From Actinoallomurus sp963799975 (GTDB taxonomy: Bacteria > Actinomycetota > Actinomycetes > Streptosporangiales > Streptosporangiaceae): 64,000 nt of DNA. The stretch is from the NCBI GenBank assembly GCA_963799975.1, contig CAWCZF010000002.1, positions 1,302,001 to 1,366,000 on the forward strand, given 5' to 3'. The notes below the pieces were generated by a model that saw only the letters and a program-made list of their open reading frames with translations, ran no database searches and was not told where the DNA came from. Both the position numbers and the translations under genes were made by a program. Below, one piece after another: positions 9,676 through 20,616 of this stretch. How positions within the stretch are numbered: the stretch's first letter is position 1; each line of letters starts with the position of its first letter.

Positions 9676-10860
9676 ATGAGCGGATTTTCCACGGCGGGGC
9701 TCGACCGGATGCGCGCGGTGCTGGCCGGCGCGGTCGACCGCGGCGACGTGCCCGGCCTGGTCGGGCTGGTGCACCGGCACGGAGAGACGCACGAGATCAC
9801 GCTCGGCACGCCGGTGCTGGGCGGCGACGCGCCGATGCGCCGCGACGCGCTGTTCCGCATCGCCTCGCTGACCAAGCAGATCACCGCGGTCGCGGCGATG
9901 AGCCTCATCGAGGAGTGCCGGCTGCGGCTGGATGATCCGGTGGACGGCCTGCTCCCCGAACTCGCCGCCCCGCGGGTGCTGCGGAGCGTCGACGGCCCGG
10001 TCGAGGACACGGTGCCCGCGGACCGGCCGATCACCGTACGTGACCTGCTGACCTTCCGGCTCGGGACGGGCGCGGTGATGGCCGAGCCCGGCACGTACCC
10101 GATCCAGCGGGCGCTGGCGGCGATCGAGGACGGCGGCGAGTGCGGCCCGGACGAGTGGATCGCGCGGCTCGGCGCGCTGCCGCTCCTGCACCAGCCGGGG
10201 ACGACGTGGATGTACCACACCGCCGCGGACGTGCTCGGCGTGCTGATCGCCCGCGCCGACGGCCGGCCGCTCCCCGAGGTACTCGCCGAACGCGTCCTCG
10301 ATCCGCTGGGGATGCGCGACACCGGCTACCACGTGGCGAACGAAAAGCTCGGCCGGATCGCGGAGTCGTACGCGACGGACCCGCAGACGGGGGCGCTGAC
10401 GCGGTGGCCCGACCCGCGCGCGGGCCGGTGGGACCGGCCGCCGGTCTTCCCGTCCGGCGCGGGCGGCCCGCCGGGCATGCTCTCGACCGCGGACGACTAT
10501 CTGACCTTCTGCCGCATGCTGCTCGACCGCGGCCGCTGCGACGGCGGCCGCGTCCTGTCCCGCGCGTCGGTCGAGGTGATGACCACCGACCACCTGACGC
10601 CCGAGCAGAAGGCCGGCAACGAGATCTTCTTCGGCACGGGCGGCTGGGGCTTCGGCGTCGCGGTCGACTGCCGCCGGGACTCCCTGGCCAGCCGGCCGGG
10701 CCGCTTCGGCTGGACGGGCGGCCTCGGCACGACGGCCTACGCCGACCCGGCGGAGGGCCTGGCCGGGGTCTTGATGACGCAGGGCGCGATGACCTCACCC
10801 CGGCACCCGCGCGTGTTCCAGGACTTTTGGACCACGGCGTACGCGGCGATCGGCGACTGA
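9676..10860 (+). CDS. Serine beta-lactamase-like hydrolase/esterase
   Basis: 394 residues, class C beta-lactamase/EstB fold, intact. The nucleophile motif is Ser64-Leu-Thr-Lys67 in RIASLTKQITA. The second motif is Tyr180 in TWMYHTAADVLG, and there is a C-terminal GGWGFGVAVD and RFGWTGGLGTTAY, which supplies the third active-site strand. There is no signal peptide, so it is probably cytoplasmic, consistent with the esterase/D-amino-acid peptidase-like members rather than a secreted antibiotic lactamase. The ATG at 9676 is preceded by AGGAG at a normal distance. It converges on treZ. Confidence 0.85.
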   Translation: MSGFSTAGLDRMRAVLAGAVDRGDVPGLVGLVHRHGETHEITLGTPVLGGDAPMRRDALFRIASLTKQITAVAAMSLIEECRLRLDDPVDGLLPELAAPRVLRSVDGPVEDTVPADRPITVRDLLTFRLGTGAVMAEPGTYPIQRALAAIEDGGECGPDEWIARLGALPLLHQPGTTWMYHTAADVLGVLIARADGRPLPEVLAERVLDPLGMRDTGYHVANEKLGRIAESYATDPQTGALTRWPDPRAGRWDRPPVFPSGAGGPPGMLSTADDYLTFCRMLLDRGRCDGGRVLSRASVEVMTTDHLTPEQKAGNEIFFGTGGWGFGVAVDCRRDSLASRPGRFGWTGGLGTTAYADPAEGLAGVLMTQGAMTSPRHPRVFQDFWTTAYAAIGD

Positions 10861-10889
10861 CCGCAGCCTCCTGTTCAGGCAAGAGACCG

Positions 10890-12621
10890 TCAGCTCCGCG
10901 TGTGATCCTCCGTCCGCAGGACGGCGAACGACTCACCGGGAAGTTCGCCGCCGGGGCGCACGCCCTCCTCCGAGGCCAGCAGCAGCTCGCCCGTCCGGCA
11001 GCCGTACCGGCTCGCTGCCGAGGTTGGCGGCGATCCGCACCGCCGCCCCGGTACACCACGATCCACGATGTCGCCGTGCTCACCGACGATCTCGGTCAGC
11101 CGGCGCGTCGGTCAGGTCCGGGCACGAGCGTCGCAGCGCGATCAGTGCGCGGTACCACTCCAGCAGCTCGCGCGTGGGGCGGCGTTCCGTGCTCGTCCCA
11201 GTCCAGCAGCGAGCGCCGGTACGTCTCGGGCGTCCTGCGGGTCCGGCACGTCGTCCGAGGCCCAGCCGTGCGTGGCGAACTCCCGCCGCCGTCCCTCGCT
11301 CACCGCGCGCGCCAGCTCCGGCTCGGCGATGGTCGGTGAAGAAGCACCACGGCGTCGACGCGCCCCACTCCTCCCCCATGAACAGCATCGGCGTGAACGG
11401 CGAGGTCAGCAGCAGCCCGGCGCCCGACCTTGAGCAGCCCCGGCGACAGCGACGCGGAGATCCGGTCGCCGGTGGCGCGGTTGCCGACCTGGTCGTGGTT
11501 CTGGAGGAAGCCGAAGAACCGGTGGCCCGGGCGTCCGCAGCGGGTCGACCGGACGGCCGTGCGTACGGCCGCGGAAGCTGGACCACGTGCCGTCGTGGAA
11601 GAACGCCCTGGTCATCGTCTTGGCCAGCGCCGCCATCGAGCCGAAGTCGCCGTAGTAGCCCTGGCGTTCGCCGGTGAGCGCCGCGTGCAGGGCGTGGTGG
11701 AAGTCGTCGTTCCACTGCGCGTCCAGCCCGTACCCGCCGGCCTCCCGCGAGGTGACCAGCCGTGGGTCGCCCAGGTCGGACTCGGCGATCAGCGACAGCT
11801 CCCGCCCGGTCGCGGCCCGCAGGCCGGCGACGGCGATCGCCAGCTCCTCCAGGATGTGCAGCGCCCGGCCGTCCTGCATCGCGTGCACGGCGTCGAGCCG
11901 CAGCCCGTCCAGGTGGTAGTCGCGCAGCCACATCAGCGCGTTCTCGACGATGAACGCGCGCACCTCGTCCGACCCGGGCCGGTCGAGGTTGACCGCCGGG
12001 CCCCAGGGCGTCCGGTGGGCGTCGGTGAAGTACGGCCCGTACTTGCCGAGGTAGTTGCCGCTGGGCCCGAGATGGTTGTAGACGACGTCGAGGACGACGG
12101 CCAGCCCGCGCCCGTGGCAGGCGTCGACGAACCTCTTCAGCCCGTCCGGCCCGCCGTACGGCTCGTGCACCGCCCACAGCGCGACGCCGTCGTACCCCCA
12201 GCCGTTGCCGGCCGGGGAAGGCGGCGACCGGCATCAGCTCGACCGTGTCCACGCCGAGCGTCGACCAGGTGGTCCAGGCGCCGGATCGCGGAGTCGAACG
12301 TGCCCTCCGGCGTGAAGGTCCCGATGTGCAGCTCGTACAGCGACGCTCCCGGCGAGCGGCCGTCCCGCGCCAGCAGGCCGTCGGTCCAGGCGAACCGGCC
12401 GTGGTCATAGGCGCGGCTGAGCCCGTGCACGCCGTCGGGCTGCCAGGGCGAACGCGGGTCGGGGAAGGGCCCGTCGCCGTCCAGGACGAAGCCGTAGTCC
12501 TCGCCCTCGCCCTCCGCGGTCCACCAGCCGCGGCGTCCGTCCGGCGTCATCGGCGTACCGGCGGCCACCGGCCTGCCACCTCGACGTTCGCGGCGTCCGG
12601 CGCCCACACGTCGTACCTCAT
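10890..12621 (-). CDS. treZ: Maltooligosyltrehalose trehalohydrolase, frameshifted
   Basis: GH13 enzyme releasing trehalose from maltooligosyltrehalose, the last step of the TreY-TreZ route. About 577 residues. The N-terminal module (RYDVWAPDAANVEV) starts at ATG 12621, overlapping the treY stop by 4 bp. The catalytic barrel shows VVLDVVYNHLGPSGN, DGLRLDAVHAM (nucleophile Asp) and SLIAESDLGDPR (acid/base Glu). The end, GGELPGESFAVLRTEDHTRS, is reached only after several frame changes (among them near 12575, 12235, 11450, 11210 and 11080). All are single-base events with the frame recovered, so the gene is probably functional in the organism. Confidence 0.88.
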
Positions 12622-14898
12622 GCGGTCTCGACCAGGAGGGCGACGGGAAGCGTGCCGAACAGTCCGGCGAGCGGGACCGGCGAGGCGTACGTCTGGTCGG
12701 TGAGCAGGTCGCGCCACGGGCCGCCCGGCAGCGGCAGGTGCGTGTGCGCCCCAGCCGCCGCGGCGGGGTAGCCCGGCGGGCAGCCGGGTGGCACGACGGT
12801 GATCACGCCGCCGCGCCGGAAGGCGAGCGCGTGGTCGGCCGCCGGCCCCTCCGCGGCGAGCGGCTCGTACCCGCTCGCGAACCAGTCCGGATGCTCGCCC
12901 CGCAGCCGCAGCGCCCGCGAGGTGATGAGGAGCTTCTCGCCGTCCACGTCGGCGGGCAGCGTGCCCGCGTCCAGGTCCGCGAGCAGCTCGCGGCGCCGGG
13001 CGTAGTCGACCGGGCGGCGGTTGTCCGGGTCGACGAGGGACTGCCCGGTGAGCTCGCAGCCCTGGTAGACGTCGGGCACGCCGGGCATCGTGAGCTGCAC
13101 GAGCTTCTGGCTCAGGGAGTTGACCCGCGCGTACGGCGCGAGCCGCCCGGCGAAGGCCGCGACGTCCTCGGACCAGCGCCTCGTCCGCGAACACCGCGTC
13201 CACGTGGGCGAGCACCGCCTCCTCGTACGCCGCGTCCTGTGCGTACCAGGAGGTACGGGTCTTGGCCTCGCGCATCGCCTTGGTGAGGTACTCCTTGAGC
13301 CGGTCGGCGGACAGCGGCCACGCGCCCACGAGCGTCTGCCACATCAGGTAGTCCAGGTCGGGCTCCAGCGGGCTGTCCGGCGCGCGGTCGCGCCAGCGCG
13401 CCGACCGCCTCGGCCCAGTCGCCCGGCAGCTCGGACAGCACGGCCAGCCGGGCGCGTACGTCCTCCTGCCGCTTCGTGTCGTGCGTGGACAGCGTGGTCA
13501 TCGTGGCCGGCCGGTCCCGGGCGACCTCCGCGCAGTACTCGTGGAACTCCGCCGGCGGCACCGAGAACCTCGCCGGGTCGCCGCCCACCTCGTTCAGCGA
13601 GGAGAGCCGCGACCAGCGGTAGAACGCGGTGTCCTCGACGCCCTTGGCCATCATCGGCGCGGACGTCTGCTGGAACCGTACGGCAGAACTCGTCCCGCAG
13701 CGCGATCGCGGCCGGTCAGCCCGAGGAGCAGCGGCACCACGCGGTCGAGCAGCTCGCCGCGCGGCAGGACGGCGCGCGCCTCGCGCGGCCGTCTGGGCGA
13801 CGATCTCCAGGTCGCGCGCCGACGGCTCCTCGCCGGGGACGACGTAGGTGCGGTAGACGGGCATCGCGACGAGGAGCTCGACCAGCACCTGCCGGAGCTC
13901 GGCGGCGTCCTCGCTCGGGCAGGATCCGCGCGAGCAGCCGGGCGAGCCGGTCGACCTCGGGCACCAGCAGCCGCTCGGCGGCGTACCGCCTGCGCCTCGC
14001 GCTCGACCTCGGTGAAGTCGCCGGTGCCGCCGGTCAGGCCGGTGTAGGTCTCGGTCAGCGCCGTCTCGCCGGCCGGGTCGGTGAACAGGCCGCCGACCAT
14101 GCCGAGGGCGTCGTAGCCGGTGGTCCCGGCGCAGGGCCAGTCCGCGGGCAGCACCTCGCCCTCGGCGAGGATCTTCTCCGCCACGATCCACGTGTCGTGC
14201 CGGGCGAGCGCTGCGCAGGTAGCCGCGCGGATCGGCGAGGCCGTCCGGGTGGTCGATCCGCAGGCCGTCGACCAGGCCCTTGCGCAGCAGCCGCAGCGGC
14301 AGCGCGTGCGTACGGTCGAAGACCTCCGGGTCCTCGGCGCGCAGCCCGATGAGCGTGGAGATGTCGAAGAACCGCCGGTAGTTCGGCACCGCCTCGCGCC
14401 AGTAGCCGAGCCGGTAGCGGCCGCCGCGCGGGAAGACGTGCTCGTGGTAGCGGACCACGTCGCCGTCAGTCGGCTCGTCTGGTCGTCGGGCGCGCCGAGC
14501 ACCGGCAGCACGAGCCGTCCTCGGACCACTCGACGTCGAACCACTTCGCGTACGGCGAGTCCGGGCCGTCGCGCAGGACGTCCCAGAACGCGGTGTTGAG
14601 ATCTCCGGCACCGGGATCGCCATGTGGTTGGGCACCAGGTCGATGATGATCGCCAGCCCGTGCTCGCGGAGCCGGGCGGCCATGTCGCGGAAGGCCTCCT
14701 CGCCGCCGAGGTCCGCCGAGATCCGCGAGTGGTCGACCACGTCGTAGCCGTGCGACGAGCCGGGCGCGGCCTGGAGGATCGGCGAGAGGTACACGTGCGA
14801 GACGCCGAGCGCGGCGAGATAGCCGGCGAGTTCGCCGGCCTCGGCGAACCCGAAGCCCTTGCGCTAACTGCAGCCGGTACGTGGCGTCGGCGGGGATC

Positions 14899-14906
<8 letters not shown>
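12618..14906 (-). CDS. treY: Maltooligosyltrehalose synthase, frameshifted
   Basis: GH13 isomerase turning the reducing-end alpha-1,4 bond of maltodextrins into the alpha,alpha-1,1 bond of trehalose. It spans about 763 residues, the normal size. It begins PADATYRLQL, shifts frame near 14868 and continues GELAGYLAALGVSHVYLSP. The catalytic region shows IIIDLVPNHMA and GLRIDHPDGL, with later segments FQQTSAPMMAKGVEDTAFYR, SLNEVGG and MPGVPDVYQGCE. At least eight indels are needed. Its GTG start overlaps the glgX stop by 8 bp and its stop overlaps treZ by 4 bp, which places it centrally in a coupled glgX-treY-treZ operon. Confidence 0.88.
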
Positions 14907-16989
<2,083 letters not shown>

Positions 16990-17099
16990 CACACCGGTCA
17001 ATTTCCCCCAAGTGATCGACTCACACGCTCCTCGATAGGTGTGACGTATCCGACACTGGTACGGACCAGGCGAGAGTGGCCAAAACCGGGATCCGTGAG

Positions 17100-17118
17100 T
17101 TAGCTTAGGGGAGCCTTA
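17100..17118. promoter_or_regulatory. Probable iron box (IdeR/DmdR-type operator)
   Basis: TTAGCTTAGGGGAGCCTTA matches 14 of 19 positions of the consensus I recall for IdeR/DmdR1 boxes (TTAGGTTAGGCTAACCTAA). It lies 36 bp before the bfd start, where repression by the iron-loaded regulator would act. Bfd and bacterioferritin are typical members of iron regulons. Binding is inferred from the sequence match and gene function only. Confidence 0.65.
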
Positions 17119-17154
17119 CCTTATCGTCGCCCGCCCCCCGGAGAGGTTCCCGCC

Positions 17155-17338
17155 ATGTACGTCTGTGTCTGCCACGCCGTCACCGAGGACGTCGTGCGTG
17201 CGCACATGGCGGCCGGCGCGTGCTCCGCCAAGGAGGTACGCGCGGCGTGCGGCATGCGGCCCGGGCTGCGGCTCATGCGTCACTCGCATCTGCGCCCTGT
17301 TGCAGGACGGCGGCAAGGTCCTCGAAGGCGCCGCCTGA
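17155..17338 (+). CDS. bfd: Bacterioferritin-associated ferredoxin, frameshifted
   Basis: Small [2Fe-2S] protein of about 60 residues that reduces bacterioferritin to release stored iron. It begins MYVCVCHAVTEDVV with the first two cluster cysteines. The second pair appears only after removing one base near 17265 (in the run CCCGGG), giving GCGSCVTRICALLQDGGKVLEGAA and a stop at 17338. A good ribosome site GGAGAGG precedes the ATG. It is followed by bfr 57 bp downstream and preceded by a probable iron box, so iron-responsive expression is likely. The indel is almost certainly a homopolymer error. Confidence 0.9.
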
Positions 17339-17395
17339 GCGGTCACCTGGCGGTATTGCTTGCGCTTTGCGCCGGCCGTGCCACGATTGGGTGGC

Positions 17396-17875
17396 ATGGA
17401 AGGCGACACCGACGTTCTCACCCTGCTCAACGAGCAGCTGACGGCCGAGCTCACCGCGATCAACCAGTACTTCCTGCACGCCAAGATGCAGGAACACTGG
17501 GGTTTCACGGCCCTCGCCGCACATACCCGAGCCGAGTCCTTCGACGAGATGCGGCATGCCGAGACCCTCACCGACCGCATCCTGATGCTGTCCGGCCTGC
17601 CGAACTACCAGCGGATCAACCCGCTGCGCATCGGCCAGACCGTACCGGAGCAGATCCGCTCTGACCTGGCCATCGAGATGGAGGCCGTCGGACGGCTGCG
17701 CCCTGGGATCGAGCTGATGCGCGAGCGCGGCGACGTCACCTCGGCCCGCATCTTCGAGCGCATCCTCGAGGACGAGGAGGAGCACGTCGACTACCTCGAG
17801 ACCGAACTCGAACTCCTGGAGAAGCTCGGCGAGCAGCTCTACCTCCAGCGCTACGCCGTACCCCCGAGCGAGTGA
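17396..17875 (+). CDS. bfr: Bacterioferritin
   Basis: 159 residues, complete. It aligns along its length with E. coli Bfr. The dinuclear ferroxidase ligands are present: Glu18 (TAELTAINQYF), Glu51 and His54 in DEMRHAE, Glu94 (AIEMEAVG), Glu127 and His130 in EDEEEHVDYLE. The haem-ligand Met52 is also kept. It should form a 24-mer cage storing ferric iron. The ATG at 17396 (MEGDTDVLTLLN) fits the family start. It lies downstream of bfd, its reductase partner, and a strong hairpin follows the stop codon. Confidence 0.95.
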   Translation: MEGDTDVLTLLNEQLTAELTAINQYFLHAKMQEHWGFTALAAHTRAESFDEMRHAETLTDRILMLSGLPNYQRINPLRIGQTVPEQIRSDLAIEMEAVGRLRPGIELMRERGDVTSARIFERILEDEEEHVDYLETELELLEKLGEQLYLQRYAVPPSE

Positions 17876-17882
17876 CGTGCGC

Positions 17883-17906
17883 GGCGGCCCCTGGTGAGGG
17901 GCCGCC
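17883..17906. terminator. Hairpin between convergent bfr and MBL genes
   Basis: GGCGGCCCCT and AGGGGCCGCC form a perfect 10-bp stem around the tetraloop GGTG. It begins 7 bases after the bfr stop and ends just before the stop of the convergent metallo-hydrolase. There is no T-run, as is common in high-GC actinomycetes. The position suggests a bidirectional transcription terminator. Confidence 0.75.
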
Positions 17907-17911
17907 CACGC

Positions 17912-18538
17912 CTAGTGTCCCCGCGCGATCCACTCCTCCAGGTGGGGAGCCTCGTCGCCGATCGTCGTGGACTCGCCGTGGCCCGTACGCGCGACCGTGT
18001 CCGCGGGGAGGGTCAGCAGCCGGTCGCGGATCGACTCCACGATCACCCCGAAGTCGGAGTAGGAGCGGCCCGTCGCGCCCGGGCCGCCGTTGAACAGCGT
18101 GTCGCCGGTGAAGACCGTGCCCAGGTCGGGAGCGTAGAGGCAGACCGCGCCCGGGGCGTGGCCCGGCGTGTGCAGGACGCGCAGGGTCGTGCCGGCCACG
18201 GTCAGCATGCCGCCGTCCGCCAGGGCACGGTCGGGCTCGCGGTCCGGATAGGTCATCCGCCACAGCACCGCGTCGCCAGGATGCAGGGCGATCGGCGCGC
18301 CCGTACGGTCGGCGAGCGCCGCCGCCGCGCTGATGTGGTCGTCGTGCGCATGCGTGGAGACGATCGCGGTCAGCCGGCGGTCGCCGACGGCCTTCGCGAT
18401 CGCGTCCGCGTCGTGCGCCGCATCGATGACCAGCACCTCGCTGTCGTCGCCGACCAGCCAGACGTTGTTGTCGACGTCCCAGGTGCCGCCGTCCAGGCTG
18501 AACGTGCCCGACGTCACCAGGTGTTCTATCGCGGTCAC
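17912..18538 (-). CDS. MBL-fold metallo-hydrolase, glyoxalase II-like
   Basis: 208 residues, complete. Zinc ligands are visible in order: STHAHDDH, HTPGHAPG, VFTGDTLF and the last His in RTGHGEST. The size and motif spacing fit the small glyoxalase II-like hydrolases acting on thioesters. Its start overlaps the stop of the mycothiol-dependent formaldehyde dehydrogenase by 4 bp. This supports a role in hydrolysing S-formylmycothiol, the product of that dehydrogenase, to formate and free mycothiol. The specific substrate is an inference from context. Confidence 0.85.
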   Translation of the reverse strand: MTAIEHLVTSGTFSLDGGTWDVDNNVWLVGDDSEVLVIDAAHDADAIAKAVGDRRLTAIVSTHAHDDHISAAAALADRTGAPIALHPGDAVLWRMTYPDREPDRALADGGMLTVAGTTLRVLHTPGHAPGAVCLYAPDLGTVFTGDTLFNGGPGATGRSYSDFGVIVESIRDRLLTLPADTVARTGHGESTTIGDEAPHLEEWIARGH

Positions 18539-19620
18539 AGCATCACCACCGAGCGCAGGACGTCGCCGCGGTGCATCTTGGCGAACGCCTCCTCGACGTC
18601 GTCCAGCCCGATCGTCTCGGACACGAACCCGTCGAGGTCGAGCCGGCCCTGGAGGTAGAGGTCCACGAGCATCGGGAAGTCGCGGGACGGCAGGCAGTCG
18701 CCGTACCAGGAGGATTTGAGCGACCCGCCGCGCCCGAACACCTCGAGCAGCGGCAGCTCGATCTTCATGTCCGGCGTCGGCACGCCGACCAGCACGACCG
18801 TGCCGGCCAGGTCACGCGCGTAGAACGCCTGCTCGTACGTCTCGGGGCGGCCGATCGCCTCCACCACGACGTCGGCCCCGTTGCCGCCGGTCAGCGCGCG
18901 GATCGCCTCGACCGCGTCGGTCTCGCGGGAGTTCACCGTGTCGGTCGCGCCGAAGCCGCGCGCCCACTCCAGCTTCCGTTCGTCCACGTCCACCGCGATG
19001 ATCTTCGCCGCGCCGGCCAGTGCCGCGCCCGCGATCGCGCCGTCGCCCACGCCGCCGCAGCCGATCACCGCGACCGAGTCGCCGCGCGTCACGCCGCCGG
19101 TGTTGATCGCCGCGCCGATGCCCGCCATCACACCGCAGCCGAGCAGGCCCGCCGCGGCGGGTGAGGCGGCCGGGTCGACCTTGGTGCACTGCCCGGCGTG
19201 GACCAGCGTCTTCTCCGCGAACGCGCCGATGCCGAGCGCCGGGGACAGCTCGGTGCCGTCGGTCAGCGTCATCTTCTGTGCCGCGTTGTGCGTGTTGAAG
19301 CAGTACCAGGGACGGCCGCGCAGGCAGGCGCGGCACTGCCCGCAGACCGCGCGCCAGTTGAGGATGACGAAGTCGCCGGGCGCGACGTCCGCGACACCGT
19401 CCCCGACCGCCTCGACGACGCCCGCCGCCTCGTGGCCGAGCAGGAACGGGAAGTCGTCGTTGATGCCGCCCTCGCGGTAGTGCAGGTCGGTGTGGCAGAC
19501 ACCGCAGGACTGCACCTTGACCAGCGCCTCACCCGGGCCAGGGTCGGGCACCACGACCGTCTCGACGGAGACCTTCGCACCCTTCGATCGCGCGATGACC
19601 CCGCGTACCTCGTGCGGCAT
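18535..19620 (-). CDS. mscR: S-(hydroxymethyl)mycothiol dehydrogenase
   Basis: 361 residues, zinc-dependent class III-type alcohol dehydrogenase. It oxidises the formaldehyde-mycothiol adduct with NAD and can reduce S-nitrosomycothiol. The catalytic zinc site includes Cys39/Cys42-His43 in SCGVCHTD and the LLGHEAAG motif (His63). The structural zinc uses the four cysteines in CGQCRACLRGRPWYC. The Rossmann loop is VIGCGGVGDGAIAGA. The ATG at 19620 is chosen because MPHEVRGVIAR is the usual family start and AAAGG lies upstream; codons further up add only four residues. It is the first gene of a two-gene unit with the MBL hydrolase. Confidence 0.9.
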   Translation of the reverse strand: MPHEVRGVIARSKGAKVSVETVVVPDPGPGEALVKVQSCGVCHTDLHYREGGINDDFPFLLGHEAAGVVEAVGDGVADVAPGDFVILNWRAVCGQCRACLRGRPWYCFNTHNAAQKMTLTDGTELSPALGIGAFAEKTLVHAGQCTKVDPAASPAAAGLLGCGVMAGIGAAINTGGVTRGDSVAVIGCGGVGDGAIAGAALAGAAKIIAVDVDERKLEWARGFGATDTVNSRETDAVEAIRALTGGNGADVVVEAIGRPETYEQAFYARDLAGTVVLVGVPTPDMKIELPLLEVFGRGGSLKSSWYGDCLPSRDFPMLVDLYLQGRLDLDGFVSETIGLDDVEEAFAKMHRGDVLRSVVML

Positions 19621-19731
19621 CCGATCACACACCTTTCATCCCAGTCCGGACGGCATACGAGAACTATCACATCGACCGCCGTCCGCCTGGCCGATACGCG
19701 GCCGCCGACGCGACGAGGCCGCATGGCGTGG

Positions 19732-20616
19732 CTACAGGCGGTGGCGTTCGATGGAGACGAGCGCGCCGGCGGCGGTGTGCAGCACCCAGAAGCCGCCCTT
19801 CGGCAGGTGGGCGTCCTCCGGCGGGGGTGCGCCGAGCACCTCACAGGCGCGGCCGATCAGGTCGGGGACCAGTTCGCCGTGGGTGCAGACCAGGGTCGGC
19901 ACGGCGTCGGCGAGCAACTGGACGTACCGGCCGGCCGCCTCCTTCGAGGCCGCCATCGGCGTGCCCATCGAGAACGCCCAGTCCGTGCGGATGTCCGCGC
20001 CCATGCGGGCCGCGTACGGCAGCACGGTCTCCATGCAGCGCGCGGTGGCCGAGCTGAACACGCGCGTGGGCCCGTACCCGGCCAGTGCCTCCGCCAGGTG
20101 ACCCGCCTCGGCGCGGCCGCGCGAGTCCAATGGCCGCAGCAGGTCATCGCCGTCCCACTCGTGCTTGTCCCCGGCCGAGGTGTGCCGCAGCACGATGTAC
20201 GGTGTGGTCCGGTTCGGGCCGGTGGCGAACTCCCGCAGCAGGTCGGCGTCGTGCTCGTAGCTCAGCCGCTCCTCCGCCTCGGGCAGCGGCAGCCACTCGA
20301 CCCGGTCGACCTCCTCGTTCGGGGAGAACTCGCCGTCGCCGCCCGTCGCGGCCCAGTAGTCGACGCGCTTGGGCCGCCGCTCCTTCTCGTACTCGCGTGC
20401 GGGCAGGCGGCGGCCCAGAGTCGGCCACACACCGCTCTCCTCCCAGACCTCGCGTACGGCCGCGCGCAGCACGTGCTCGCCGGTCTTGGTCTTGCCCTTC
20501 GGGAAGGACCAGTCGTCGTACTTGGGCCGGTGGACGAGCGCGACCTCGGGACCTTTCGCGCCGGGCCGCCAGAGTACGGCGCCGGCCGCGTGGATCAGAT
20601 CCGGGGGATCAGCCAT
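19732..20616 (-). CDS. mutT1: MutT1-like NUDIX hydrolase with histidine-phosphatase domain
   Basis: 294 residues in two domains. Residues 1-135 are NUDIX, with the box GKTKTGEHVLRAAVREVWEE. Residues 140-294 resemble a histidine phosphatase: YIVLRHTSAGDKHEWDG in place of the usual RHG, an SSATARCMETV segment, and CTHGEL with the second catalytic His. Mycobacterial MutT1 has this architecture and removes 8-oxo-GTP and diadenosine polyphosphates. The ATG at 20616 overlaps the ppk stop by 8 bp, a pairing common in actinomycetes, so the two are expressed together. The RHT variant at the phosphatase site may alter activity. Confidence 0.85.
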   Translation of the reverse strand: MADPPDLIHAAGAVLWRPGAKGPEVALVHRPKYDDWSFPKGKTKTGEHVLRAAVREVWEESGVWPTLGRRLPAREYEKERRPKRVDYWAATGGDGEFSPNEEVDRVEWLPLPEAEERLSYEHDADLLREFATGPNRTTPYIVLRHTSAGDKHEWDGDDLLRPLDSRGRAEAGHLAEALAGYGPTRVFSSATARCMETVLPYAARMGADIRTDWAFSMGTPMAASKEAAGRYVQLLADAVPTLVCTHGELVPDLIGRACEVLGAPPPEDAHLPKGGFWVLHTAAGALVSIERHRL

